A program made the translations under genes and the position numbers. From positions 89,317-153,316 of the forward strand of contig JAKCPI010013906.1 of the NCBI GenBank assembly GCA_023213315.1: a stretch of DNA of 64,000 nt, written 5' to 3'. How positions within the stretch are numbered: position 1 is the stretch's first letter; each line of letters starts with the position of its first letter. Under the pieces are notes generated by a model. The model did no database searches, was not told where the DNA came from, and was given only the letters and a program-made list of their open reading frames with translations. This stretch comes from Euborellia annulipes (taxonomy: Eukaryota; Arthropoda; Insecta; Dermaptera; Anisolabididae). This document shows, piece by piece, positions 48,000 to 58,723 of the stretch.

Positions 48000-48770
48000 A
48001 TCATGTTTTTACAAGAAAAAAAAAAAATCAGAACACAAACCGATTTTTTAAAGACGGATCATTTTTTTAGTAAATAAGAAACAAACACAATACAATTTAA
48101 CTTTTACTAATATTGTAGTTTTTATTTTCATATATTTTGATAATTTTTTGGGCAATAGACGATTCAATATATTAAAACAAAAAAAAATATATATATATAG
48201 TTTTTTTTAAACCTTTTTTTCTTACTCTTTAGAGAGATATTTGTAGATATTTTAGAGATGATAGTTAGCTGCACAATTCCGCGGAAAAATAAATCATACA
48301 TATATCTCTATATATATAGTATAGGTTTTTTGTTTTCGTTGGAATTCATAAAATTAGAAATGTTGAAATGACGATGTTAAGAAAACGAAAAAAAAAGAAA
48401 AAAAAAACATTGACGTTATATATTGCTAGGAAATGATCGTTCATATCAAAAAGAAAATAAAAATTGTAGCTAATTCTCTTTTTGTTTATTTATTTAGCCA
48501 ACGTTTTAAGAGATTAGGGCATGCCTTCCTTTAATGGTGCTAGACAAAAGTGTATTGAAAAATTGAACTGAGTAAATGAAGTTATTTTTATTTTATTTTA
48601 TTATTGATTATAATTTTGATTAAATGGGTCTTATTTACAGTATTAAAAGAAGAAATAGGATCACCAATATAAAAAAACAAATTTTGTGAATAAAAAAAAA
48701 ATCTCCCCGTCTTATTATTTAAAAAAAAAATTGAATCAGCCTTCTATTTGCTTTTCGTTTTCAATATATA
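48000..48770. other. Intergenic, AT-rich, no feature seen
   Basis: A tracts, AT repeats and possible poly(A) sites only; no coding potential on either strand. Confidence 0.5.
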
Positions 48771-48776
48771 TCGACA

Positions 48777-48985
48777 GGGCCGCAGACAGACTTGACGGGC
48801 CCCGGGGCTACATAATAATACGGCCCCCCACCCCCATACCCTTAAAGATTTTTTTTGTATGTAGAAGTCTATTGTGGCCTTCATGCCAACAATTTTTTAC
48901 ACAGTTTTTGACAACATTTTTGAAACAGAACAGTTAAACCCCTGATCTTTTTTAAATTTAATATTATTCTAAATAAAATATTTCA
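48777..48985. mobile_element. hAT-type MITE fragment, CAGGGCCGCAGACAG family
   Basis: One end (CAGGGCCGCAGACAGACTTG) is intact and matches the complement of the right end of the complete copy at 54907-55510; the other end is missing. A second degenerate MITE (49003-49110, CAGTGTCGGCGCCAGC) follows. Confidence 0.65.
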
Positions 48986-49243
48986 AAATATATCTACGGT
49001 ACCAGTGTCGGCGCCAGCTAAATAATGGGGGGAGGGACATTTGACAGAGGAAAATAATGGGGGGGGGGGGCGCTTTGCCTCCTAGCCCCCCGTAGCGTCT
49101 TCACTGATGATGGGTACATAAACTGTAAAAAATTAGAAAATTAAATAAAATATCTTTTGGCAAAATTTGAGATATCTATTTGTAAGAAAATTTTAAGAAA
49201 AAAACATCCCTCCCCCCAAGAAAAATTGTAATGACGCTACTGC

Positions 49244-49387
49244 AATGGGCGTAACTAGGAGGGTGCCCCCACCCCCAGAAAACTCCCTGCCCCAAGAAAA
49301 ATTGAGAAAATATGAGGCTTCCAGGCCCCTCAGAGGATAGCTGGTTCCATGCCCCCCCCCCAGCCAAATTCTCTAATTACGCCCATG
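49244..49387. mobile_element. hAT-type MITE, ATGGGCGTA family, 8-bp TSD GCTACTGC
   Basis: TSD at 49236-49243 and 49388-49395; ends AATGGGCGTAACTAG and, in complement, CATGGGCGTAATTAG. 144 bp. Confidence 0.85.
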
Positions 49388-49889
49388 GCTACTGCCCTGT
49401 GGAATCGCAGCTGTGATTGTTAGTGACTCTTCTCTCAATTACTTCGAAAATTATTAATTATAAAAAAAATTAAATTGGATTGACCATAGGATATTAAAGC
49501 TATCACTGAGAAGCAAGTAGAGGCTCTTAATTTTTGGTTGAACCTGGCCTATTCCTAAGATCAAGATCATTGATATCTCAACTATTTATTATTTTATCTA
49601 GTTACTAGAATATTCTTTGTTTGAATCGGACCGGAAATTATCGGCACTGGATTTTCTTCATCAATAATACCAGATTAAGATAATTTATGATGATTCCATA
49701 ATTAAATCATTTTTTTTTTAACAAAAATAAAGGTAAGTTATTTATTTATTTATTATTTTTGTTTTATTTATTTTTTTTTAGAACATCAATTTACTCAGTT
49801 CACAAAAAAAAAAAACATATCCTAAAAACAAAGCTCTGTTCTCTCTACGCTCTTGTTTTTTCCTTCTCTTTTGGGACCATCTCCATCCC

Positions 49890-49985
49890 CTAACTTCCTT
49901 CATTCTCTGGCGGTTGTAGGGTTTCTCTCATCATCTCTTCTCTACCCTCTTCTTCCACTCTTTCTTCTTCCAATTTTCCTTTAGG
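49890..49985 (-). CDS. Candidate terminal exon, acidic C-terminus
   Basis: Reading the minus strand, an acceptor (long T tract then AAG) is followed by an open frame, PKGKLEEERVEEEGREEMM, then RETLQPPENEGS and TAG, with AATAAA-type sequence downstream near 49730-49770. It joins in phase 0 with the candidate exon at 50583-50656. No upstream exons were found in the repeat-rich DNA beyond, so the parent gene is unknown. It may be a chance frame. Confidence 0.35.
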   Translation of the reverse strand, partial: PKGKLEEERVEEEGREEMMRETLQPPENEGS

Positions 49986-50582
49986 CTTAAAAAAAAAAAC
50001 AAATAGCATTATGAATGAATAAATAACAAAAATATATATATATAAAACAAACAAAACACGAACACATATCACAACATGCATTTGAAAAAAAAATATATAT
50101 ATAAAAAAAAAAAAAAAATAAGAATAAACAAAAAAAAAAAATTGAAAACTTAGAAAATTGTTAAAAAAAACTTTTTATATTTGTCAAAAAAAAAAAAAAA
50201 TCATGAATATACACAACATACATATATAAATAAATATACATATATATATAAAATGTAATATTAACATCAATTCGACATCTCTGCAAATTTTTATGTTTAA
50301 TAAACATTCAACAAATAATGAACTAAAAACTTGGAAAAAAAACTGGCTTTAATAATTTAATATTAATTGTTAAAAAAAATGATTTTTTTTTAAATCAAAT
50401 AAATAAAATCATATATATATATATATAAAACCATGTAAGTAAAAAAAAATTCGAGAGTCAAATTAGATGGATTTTTGATTAAAATGAAATGAAAAACAGT
50501 TCTCTCTTTTTTTCCCAAATTTTTCTCCTTTTTTTTTTTTTTTTTAATTTTTAAATATGTGACTGTACACATGAAAAGGTAC

Positions 50583-50656
50583 CAAATCTTCATCGAGGTC
50601 AAAATTGAGATTTTTATGCTTCCTGTAGGCTTCAGAACACATCCTGCTGAGCAAGC
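50583..50656 (-). CDS. Candidate penultimate exon
   Basis: Minus-strand acceptor AAATACAG, then an open frame in entry phase 1: LLSRMCSEAYRKHKNLNF, DLDEDL, and a weak donor TTG|GTACCT. Joined to the 49985 exon it reads NFDLDEDLPKGKLEEE, a continuous charged stretch, with matching phase. The sequence looks protein-like but I do not recognise it. Entry phase 1 would also accept the phase-1 donor at 62101 of the coiled-coil gene, a speculative link. Confidence 0.33.
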
Positions 50657-50804
50657 CTGTATTTATAAATTTTTTTTTTATTATTTTTTGTTTGAAAGAT
50701 ATGGATTTTTAAAATTTTGGTTATGAAAAGCCCAATTTTTTGGAAAAATGAGTTTAAAGTTTGTTTGGTTCCTTTTGTCTTATCTCACCTATGTCTGGTT
50801 TTTT

Positions 50805-51601
50805 CAATTTTTACTTTCTCTTACCTCTCTATAAGTCTATATGTTAATATATAAAGAGTATTAGATTCATGTCAAAAATTCGTTGTCCTGATTTTGATGC
50901 ATATACATGTTTTGAGGTCCTCTGAATCTAAAAAAGTGGTTTTCGAGACATGTGTCTGTCTGTGTGTCCAAAGAGTACTAGTACTTTACTGATGTACTCA
51001 TGGGCGTACCCAGGATCAAATCTAGGGGGGGGGCATGGTCAGATCATGGTCGTCCGGGGGGGGGGGGCAGATCATGGATCATGGTCGTCCATATTGTGAC
51101 ATAGCTATTTTTTATATAGAGGGGGAAAGCCTTCTAATTAAAGGCCTAAAAACCCTCGAGTCCTAACAAAAAAATCATTCCCCGTCGTCATCCACCAATT
51201 TTGTTTCGTTTCATCACTTTATAAACATTTAATTTTTTTTTGCTTCTGGGGGGGGGGGGCAGCTGCCTCCCCCTGCCCCTCGCTGGGTACGCCCATGGAT
51301 GTACTTTTTAAGTTTTTTAGATGCTCTTTAAAATATATATTCTCATTTTGCCATTGAAATGTTCTGAAGACCACTTTAACTTTGTACTCCATAGAAAAGA
51401 TAGGAGAAATGGTTGCTATGGTAACAAAATATAAATATTTTCCCATACTTATAAATTTTACATCCTACATCGAATGAACTATCGGAAACTAAATACATGT
51501 CGACACAAAAAATCTGGTGAGACAAGCACAGTACACAACTTTCGATTACCGAAGGTAAGAGAAAGTTGTGTGATGTGAGACCAGTCACACCAGATTTTTT
51601 T
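50805..51601 (+). mobile_element. Palindrome-ended repeat, split by a hAT-type MITE
   Basis: Begins ACTTTCTCTTACCTCTCTAT, resumes after the MITE and ends in the full hairpin AAATCTGGTGAGAC...CAGTCACACCAGATTT (51508-51597). Confidence 0.83.
50999..51297. mobile_element. hAT-type MITE, CATGGGCGTACC family, 8-bp TSD GATGTACT
   Basis: TSD at 50991-50998 and 51298-51305; other copies of the host repeat show the single site ACTGATGTACTTTTTCAG. Ends CATGGGCGTACCCAG on both sides; internal G runs. Confidence 0.9.
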
Positions 51602-51877
51602 ATATAAAATACATCGATTCTGATTAATCGATTATGTCATCAAATAAGATGAAGAACTAGAGAATCGGAATTAGTAATAAAAAGAAATCGATTTTTTGAA
51701 CCTTTTTAGTAAGTAGGCTCTGCTGAAAATTCAGCCCAGTGAAGATTTGGTCCCTTTTGTGGACGGTCACAATATCGACTGAAAGTAAGTAAATTTCAAC
51801 TATACAAAGAAAATTCAATAAAATTTGAAAAATCGCAAAAATTAAAATATACCATATATAAGTTAAAAGTCCCATGA

Positions 51878-52124
51878 TATGGGCGTAGTCACACTTCTTG
51901 TTTGGGGGGGGGGCAACCCCTCGTTAGGGCGAAAGGGGGGGGGGGTTTGAAATTAATATATACATAGAGTATTAATTATTTATTTAAATAAAAAAAAAAA
52001 TTAAATTAATGTAGTGGGTTGGGGTGTTAAAAAAAATTCCCAATGGGAAAAATATATTTTTTTTTTTTTTTATTTTTAGGACCAGCCAGGGGGGGGCAAC
52101 GCCCTCCCCCTGGCTACGCCCATG
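51878..52124. mobile_element. hAT-type MITE, ATGGGCGTAG family, 8-bp TSD TCCCATGA
   Basis: TSD at 51870-51877 and 52125-52132; right end, in complement, CATGGGCGTAGCCAG. Long G run near the left end. Confidence 0.88.
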
Positions 52125-52136
52125 TCCCATGACATC

Positions 52137-52403
52137 CAAGAGCGGATCCAGAGGTGTTTCTCGGGGAGGGGGGAGGGGCAATCTGGTGTGACTGGTCGCA
52201 CAGCACACAATCTTTTCTTAATTTCGGTAATTTAAAGGCGCATTCTGTACTTGTTTGCCAGAATATAAAAACAAATCAAATTTGTAAGTATTAATATATA
52301 AAATTTTACATTAAAACTAAATTTTTTTGCGAAAAAAAGTATTTTTTTAAATCTCGGGGGGGGGGGGGGGTAATTACCCCCCCCCCCCTTGTATCCGCCC
52401 TTG
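52137..52403 (+). mobile_element. hAT-type MITE, CAAGGGCGGATCC family, 8-bp TSD ATGACATC
   Basis: TSD at 52129-52136 and 52404-52411; ends CAAGAGCGGATCCAGAGG and, in complement, CAAGGGCGGATACAAGG. It contains CAATCTGGTGTGACTGGTCG, a segment also found in the terminal hairpin of the palindrome-ended family. Its left TSD overlaps the right TSD of the neighbouring MITE. Confidence 0.88.
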
Positions 52404-52615
52404 ATGACATCCCACTCTTAAACAACTTTTCCTGTCTTTTTTAATCGTTCTTCTTTAATAATTTAAATTAAAAAATTAGCTGCACTCACTCCCTTGCACA
52501 ATTTTTTTTATTTAATTTTTTTTTTTTTTTATTTGAACATTCATCTGATGAGAGATATTAATATTATTTAAACTAATAGTTATATGTAATCCGCATTAAA
52601 AAATATTCAATTAAA

Positions 52616-54228
52616 AGTTAAGAATAAAAAAAAAAAGTGCAGGAGGTGGATTTGAACTCGCGAAGTTTGGTTACGTGAGGATGGAAAAAAATATAGATTG
52701 CTTGATGACGACCTAACCTCTTGAGCCAAACTTAACTTTATTGCTTTAGGAAAATATAAGCCTTATAAGAAACTTGAAATAAAAGAAGTATTAAAAAAAT
52801 TGTAATATTCCACATATGATATATCATTTTTTAGTACTTTTTATGCGGATTAATAATTTATAATAAAAATGTCAGTACCATGGATAGTTTTCAAATAATT
52901 CAATGGACAAACGTCAGATTGTTTATGCCTTAATGTAATTAAACCAAAAACTTTATCTAACATATGATACATGTAATTAATTCTTGAATTCCCCCTGATT
53001 CCAGAGAACTAAAGGCCTTTTAGTTATATGATCTAATTTGGGAGTTATTGGCGATCAAAGTTAAGCTTATTTTCGGCCTTAATGACATCGACACTCAATT
53101 CTATATTATCGAAAAAGCATATTTAGCAATGTCTGATTAAAACCAAATTTTTACCAGAGATTTATAATTAAAAAATGAGTTTTTTCTAAAGTTTCATTGA
53201 GATTGGTAAAGAAATAAATAAAATATTCACTATTTTGTAAATTGAGTTTTAGAATTGGGATCTCAGATTCAAGCCTAGACCCGGTTCACAGAGCGCTCTC
53301 TTTACCAATCCGGGATCCCGAATTCGAAAACTCAATTTACAAAATAGTCAATATTTTATTTATTTCTTTACCAATCTCAATGAAACTTTAGAAAAAAACT
53401 CATTTTTTAATTATAAATCTCTGGTAAAAATTTGGTTTTAATCAGACAATGATAAATATGTTTTTTCGAAAATATAGAATTGAGTGTTGATGTCATTAAG
53501 ATCGAAAATAAGCTTAACTTTGATCGCCAATAACTCTCAAATTAGATCATATAATTAAAAGGGCTTTAGTTCTCTGGAATCAGGGGGAATTCAAGAATTA
53601 ATGACATGTATCATATGTTAGATAAAGTTTTTGGTTTAATTACATTAAGGCATAAACAATCTGACGTTTGCCCATTGAATTATTTGAAAACTAGGCATGC
53701 TATTGATATTTTTATTATAAATTATTAATCCGCATTAAAATTAAAGAAAAATGATATATCATATGTGGAATATTAAAATTTTTTTAATACTTCTTATATT
53801 CCATGTTTCTTATATGGCTAATTTTTCCCTAAAATAATTATTCAAAGGGTGGCTCAAGTGGTTAAGTCGTCATCAAGAAATCAATATTTTTTTCCATCCT
53901 CACGTAACCAAACTTCGCGAGTTCAAATCCACCTTCTGCACTTTTTTTTTAAAATCATATTATCAATTTTCTTTTATTTTTAATTTATTTCATTTATTTG
54001 TCATTATAGTCGGAGAGCTGGCGACAAAAATGGGCAGGAGTTTTCTGAAGGATAATATTTTCAAAATAAGTCAGAAAGAGCGCCCCCCCCCCAGTGGCGT
54101 AGTGAGCTTAACTCGCGCCCGGGGCGCATACCTTTTAGCGCCCCCCCCATTCAAAAACCATATATATTATATGTAAAATATACTCGCAAATTAATAAATA
54201 AATAAAGTCATAGGCTCAAGCTAGGCTT
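52616..54228. repeat. Inverted segmental duplication, arm 1
   Basis: Nearly identical, in reverse orientation, to about 56915-58602. It contains a 1.3-kb palindrome (52630-53950) plus 250 bp of flank (CGGAGAGCTGGCGACAAAAA onward) and the left end of a CAGTGGCGTAG MITE. The arms of the palindrome pair over about 630 bp around AGAGCGCTCT. Confidence 0.88.
52630..53950. mobile_element. 1.3-kb foldback with tRNA-like heads at both ends
   Basis: Each end carries an outward-reading tRNA-like unit: box A TGGCTCAAGTGGTTAAGTCG and box B CGAGTTCAAATCC with CACGTAACCAAACTTCG between, followed by a T/A tract. Left unit on minus, right unit on plus strand. Confidence 0.75.
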
Positions 54229-54420
54229 TAAATTTGAGACAAAAAATTTAGTTGAGAAAACAAGACTAGATTTTGAAATGTATATGATCATCCAGAAATC
54301 AATTATAATAAAAATAAAAATTATCCAGCAATTTTTTTTGATTTGCGGACTATTTGGCGCCCCTTTGTGAGTAGCGCCCGGGGCATGATGACCCCCCTTG
54401 CTCCCTTCTCGCTACGCCAC
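54090..54420. mobile_element. hAT-type MITE, CAGTGGCGTAG family
   Basis: Ends CAGTGGCGTAGTGAGC and, in complement, CAGTGGCGTAGCGAG, with inner GCGCCCGGGGCGC motifs. Both flanks are C runs, so a target duplication cannot be told from low complexity. Confidence 0.72.
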
Positions 54421-54906
54421 TGCCCCCCCCCCCTCGCTAAGCCACTGGCTGAAGTTGGTTTATTTGAGAAAGAAAAACGATAAATTTTCACAATTTTTTA
54501 TTAGGTTACAAAGCAATATAATATTTCCAAATATTTCAAAGAAGTACAGGCACCCCTTCTTCAGTGAATTTCGAAATATTTCCAATTTTTTCTTATTTTC
54601 GCTATTTAAAGGTGCATTCTGTAAATCAAATTTTTAAATATTAATTTTTAAAATTTTATATTCAAAATAAAATTTAATTCCCAAAAAAAATATTTTTTTT
54701 CAAATCTCGGGGGAGGGGGTGGGGAGGTAATAACCTCCTTTACGCCCCCCTTGTATTCGCCCTTGAAATAGGCCTATTTAGTTTCAGATTTCCAATTCCT
54801 TGAAATTTAATTTTACTTTAGAAAATATAAAATTTTTGAGATGATTACGCTACGAATTTCGTTTTTCAGTATTATAATAGTAGTAATCTCTGGAGTAAGT
54901 AATTGA

Positions 54907-55510
54907 CAGGGCCGCAGACAGGGGGGGACAGGGGGGCTATTTCCCCGGGGCCCGGGCCCTCCGAGGGCGCCCGGGCCCATTGCGCTCCCATCTTAAAATT
55001 CTAATAAAAAATAATTTTCATGGTTAAAATTTCAATTAAAAAAAATCATTTTCTTCAGATTTTTTTTTTTCCTCAGGGGGCCCGGGCCCTTTAAGCTCGA
55101 ATCTTAAAATTTCAACTAAAAAAATCATTTTCTTGAAATTTTTTTCTTCAGGGGGCCCCTTAAGCTCAAATCAAGTTTGATCTTTTTCACGACTCAGGAT
55201 AGCTAAAAACGCAGATTTCAGTGGCTAATTTTCGAAAAATTTTCCATACCCCAAGATTCCCCCAGATCTTGCCTCGATAAATTATTGTAACTCTTTGTTT
55301 AGGAAATTTTGAAAAATTTTTAAATTACTTTATTTAAATAAATATTGTAAGCTATGTATAACTATTTCAAAAATTGTGTCAAAAACTGTAAAAAATTGTA
55401 TGAAGGCCACAATTGCCTTCTCCATACTAAAAAAACTTTTTTTTTTTTTTTTGGGGGGGGGCCGTATTAGTAAGTAGTCCTGGGGCCCGTCAAGTCTGTC
55501 TGCGGCCCTG
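54907..55510. mobile_element. hAT-type MITE, 604 bp, CAGGGCCGCAGACAG family, 8-bp TSD GTAATTGA
   Basis: TSD at 54899-54906 and 55511-55518; ends CAGGGCCGCAGACAG on both sides. Internal tandem GGGGGCCCGGGCCCT-type segments (54950, 55077, 55152) are joined to CTCAAATC / ATTTTCTT repeats. Confidence 0.88.
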
Positions 55511-55687
55511 GTAATTGATGTTGAAATTTGTACTTCTACTTAGAAAATATAATATTTTTTAAAGTATTTTGACTGTAAGGCTATATACAACATTTAATTA
55601 ATTTAATGTTAATATTTATATAATGATTATTAATTAATAAATTCTTCACTTTTTTTTTAATTTTAATTTTTTTAATAAATTTGTATT

Positions 55688-56352
55688 AAAAAAAAAAATC
55701 TGGTGTGATGGTCGCACAGCACACAACTTTCTCTTAACTTCGGTAATCGAAAGTTGTGTACTGTGCTTGACACACCAAATTTTTTGTGTCGACATGTATT
55801 TAGTTTCCTACAGTAGGGTACATTGGATTTTCAAGATGTAAAATTTATATGTGAAAATATTTATATTTTGTTACCATGGCAACCATTTCTCCTATCTTTT
55901 CTATGGACTACAAGAGTAAAGTGGTCTTCAGAAGATTTCAATCACAAAATGAGAATATACATTTTAAAGAGAATCTAAAAAATAATTGATTTTTGAATTT
56001 AAAAAAAAAATCGTTGGATTTTGAGAAAATCGAAAAAAACTGAAAAAGTGCATCAGTAAAGTACTAGTACTCTTTGGTCGATTTTGTTCAAAAGCTTCGT
56101 GTCACGTCCCAGGGGGGTGCCTAACTTAAATGTAAAATTTCAACTTCCTAGCTCTTTTCGTTCTTGAGATATTTTGTTCACAGACACACACACACACAGA
56201 CAGACAGACCATGTCGCGAAAACCACTTTTTTGGATTCAGGGGACCTCAAAACGTGAAGATCCATCAAAATCTCGACATCGAATTTTTGACATGAATCCA
56301 ATACTTTCTCTCTATATATATTAACATATATAGAGGTAAGAGAAAGTAATAT
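55688..56352 (-). mobile_element. Palindrome-ended repeat, most complete reverse copy
   Basis: Hairpin AAATCTGGTGTGATGGTCGC...CTTGACACACCAAATTTT (55694-55783), full body, and palindromic end ACTTTCTCTCTATATATATT...GAGGTAAGAGAAAGT (56303-56348). The best copy from which to define the family. Confidence 0.87.
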
Positions 56353-56399
56353 ATGGTCTTTGTAACAGGAGTGAACTGGAGAATAGAATAGTAAAGGAG

Positions 56400-56740
56400 T
56401 ATGTTGGCGCCAAAAAAAAATAACCTCCTCTCTGTTTTTGATCTCCGGATCATTGGAAATTTATCATATAGATCAAGATATAGATGATATATTGTGGAAA
56501 ACTTTATAATTGAATAAAAATATCTGATTTGTGCTGCACTCTTGTGGAAACTTTAAAAATTATACTTATAATTCTAAAAGTCTCCACAGGATCGCAGCAC
56601 TAATCAGCCTGAGATTACTCTGGCCTGAGATAGATAGATAGCATATATCCTCTTAATTTATAAGATAAATTTCCAATGATCCGGAGATCAAAAGCAGAGA
56701 GGAGGTTATTTTTTTTTTTGCGCCAACACACTCCTTTACT
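56400..56740. mobile_element. Foldback element
   Basis: Left AGTAAAGGAGTATGTTGGCG, then TAACCTCCTCTCTG; the right end is the complement (56698-56750). The centre holds a paired GTGCTGCACTCTTGTGGAAACTT-type segment. Confidence 0.65.
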
Positions 56741-56914
56741 ATTCTATTCTCCTGTTACAAAAACATATTTTTTTATATTTTTTTATAAATAAATTTATTA
56801 AAAAATAAAATTAAAACGTATGAAGAATAAAAAAAATATTAATAATTCTCCTTAAAGTGGTGTTGTTGAAGTTCAGGGGCGATCATAAGGGGGGGGGGCA
56901 AGGGCTCAAGCCTA

Positions 56915-58602
56915 GCTTGAGCCTATGACTATGGGCGTCCGCAGGTTTTTTGGGGGGGGGGAATTAAAAAAAAAAAATAGGGTGGGGGATTTTTTTTTTG
57001 GTTACTTTATTTATTTATTAATTTGCGAGTATATTTTACATATAATATATATGGTTTTTGAATGGGGGGGGGGGCGCTAAAAAGGTATGCGCCCCGGGCG
57101 CGAGTTAAGCTCACTACGCCACTGGGGGGGGGGCGCTCTTTCTGACTTATTTTGAAAATATTATCCTTCAGAAAACTCCTGCCCATTTTTGTCGCCAGCT
57201 CTCCGACTATAATGACAAATAAATGAAATAAATTAAAAATAAAAGAAAATTGATAATATGATTTTAAAAAAAAAGTGCAGAAGGTGGATTTGAACTCGCG
57301 AAGTTTGGTTACGTGAGGATGGAAAAAAATATTGATTTCTTGATGACGACTTAACCACTTGAGCCACACTTTGAATAATTATTTTAGGGAAAAATTAGCC
57401 ATATAAGAAACATGGAATATAAGAAGTATTAAAAAAATTTTAATATTCCACATATGATATATCATTTTTCTTTAATTTTAATGCGGATTAATAATTTATA
57501 ATAAAAATATCAATAGCATGCCTAGTTTTCAAATAATTCAATGGGCAAACGTCAGATTGTTTATGCCTTAATGTAATTAAACCAAAAACTTTATCTAACA
57601 TATGATACATGTCATTAATTCTTTAATTCCCCCTGATTCCAGAGAACTAAAGCCCTTTTAATTATATGATCTAATTTGAGAGTTATTGGCGATCAAAGTT
57701 AAGCTTATTTTCGATCTTAATGACATCAACACTCAATTCTATATTTTCGAAAAAACATATTTATCATTGTCTGATTAAAACCAAATTTTTACCAGAGATT
57801 TATAATTAAAAAATGAGTTTTTTTCTAAAGTTTCATTGAGATTGGTAAAGAAATAAATAAAATATTGACTATTTTGTAAATTGAGTTTTCGAATTCGGGA
57901 TCCCGGATTGGTAAAGAGAGCGCTCTGTGAACCGGGTCTAGGCTTGAATCTGAGATCCCAATTCTAAAACTCAATTTACAAAATAGTGAATATTTTATTT
58001 ATTTCTTTACCAATCTCAATGAAACTTTAGAAAAAAACTCATTTTTTAATTATAAATCTCTGGTAAAAATTTGGTTTTAATCAGACATTGCTAAATATGC
58101 TTTTTCGATAATATAGAATTGAGTGTCGATGTCATTAAGGCCGAAAATAAGCTTAACTTTGATCGCCGATAACTCCCAAATTAGATCATATAACTAAAAG
58201 GCCTTTAGTTCTCTGGAATCAGGGGGAATTCAAGAATTAATTACATGTATCATATGTTAGATAAAGTTTTTGGTTTAATTACATTAAGGCATAAACAATC
58301 TGACGTTTGTCCATTGAATTATTTGAAAACTATCCATGGTACTGACATTTTTATTATAAATTATTAATCCGCATAAAAAGTACTAAAAAATGATATATCA
58401 TATGTGGAATATTACAATTTTTTTAATACTTCTTTTATTTCATGTTTCTTATAAGGCTTATATTTTCCTAAAGCAATAATAGTCAAAGTTTGGCTCAAGT
58501 GGTTAGGTCGTCATCAAGCAATCTATATTTTTTTCCATCCTCACGTAACCAAACTTCGCGAGTTCAAATCCACCTCCTGCACTTTTTTTTTTATTCTTAA
58601 TT
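56915..58602. repeat. Inverted segmental duplication, arm 2
   Basis: Reverse copy of 52616-54228, with one extra insertion at about 56935-57003 (ATGGGCGTCCGCAGGTT and G runs) that is absent from arm 1, so it arrived after or during the duplication. It contains the second 1.3-kb palindrome (57275-58590). The 120-codon minus frame at 57007-57369 lies within it and is not a gene. Confidence 0.88.
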
Positions 58603-58621
58603 GTTTTTTACCCTCCCTCCA

Positions 58622-58723
58622 AGTTGTGAGCTGCACGAGGTTTTTATTTACCACCAATATAATCAGTGAGGGGCCTCACTGATTAAAATGTTGGTAAATA
58701 AAAACCGCGTGCAGCTCACAACT
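58622..58723. repeat. Foldback hairpin
   Basis: AGTTGTGAGCTGCACGAGGT and TTTTATTTACCA pair with 58691-58723; the loop contains AGTGAGGGGCCTCACT. Confidence 0.75.

Noticed and set aside
57007..57369. 120-codon minus-strand frame
   Set aside because: Lies in the inverted segmental duplication and crosses a tRNA-like unit, a MITE end and C runs.
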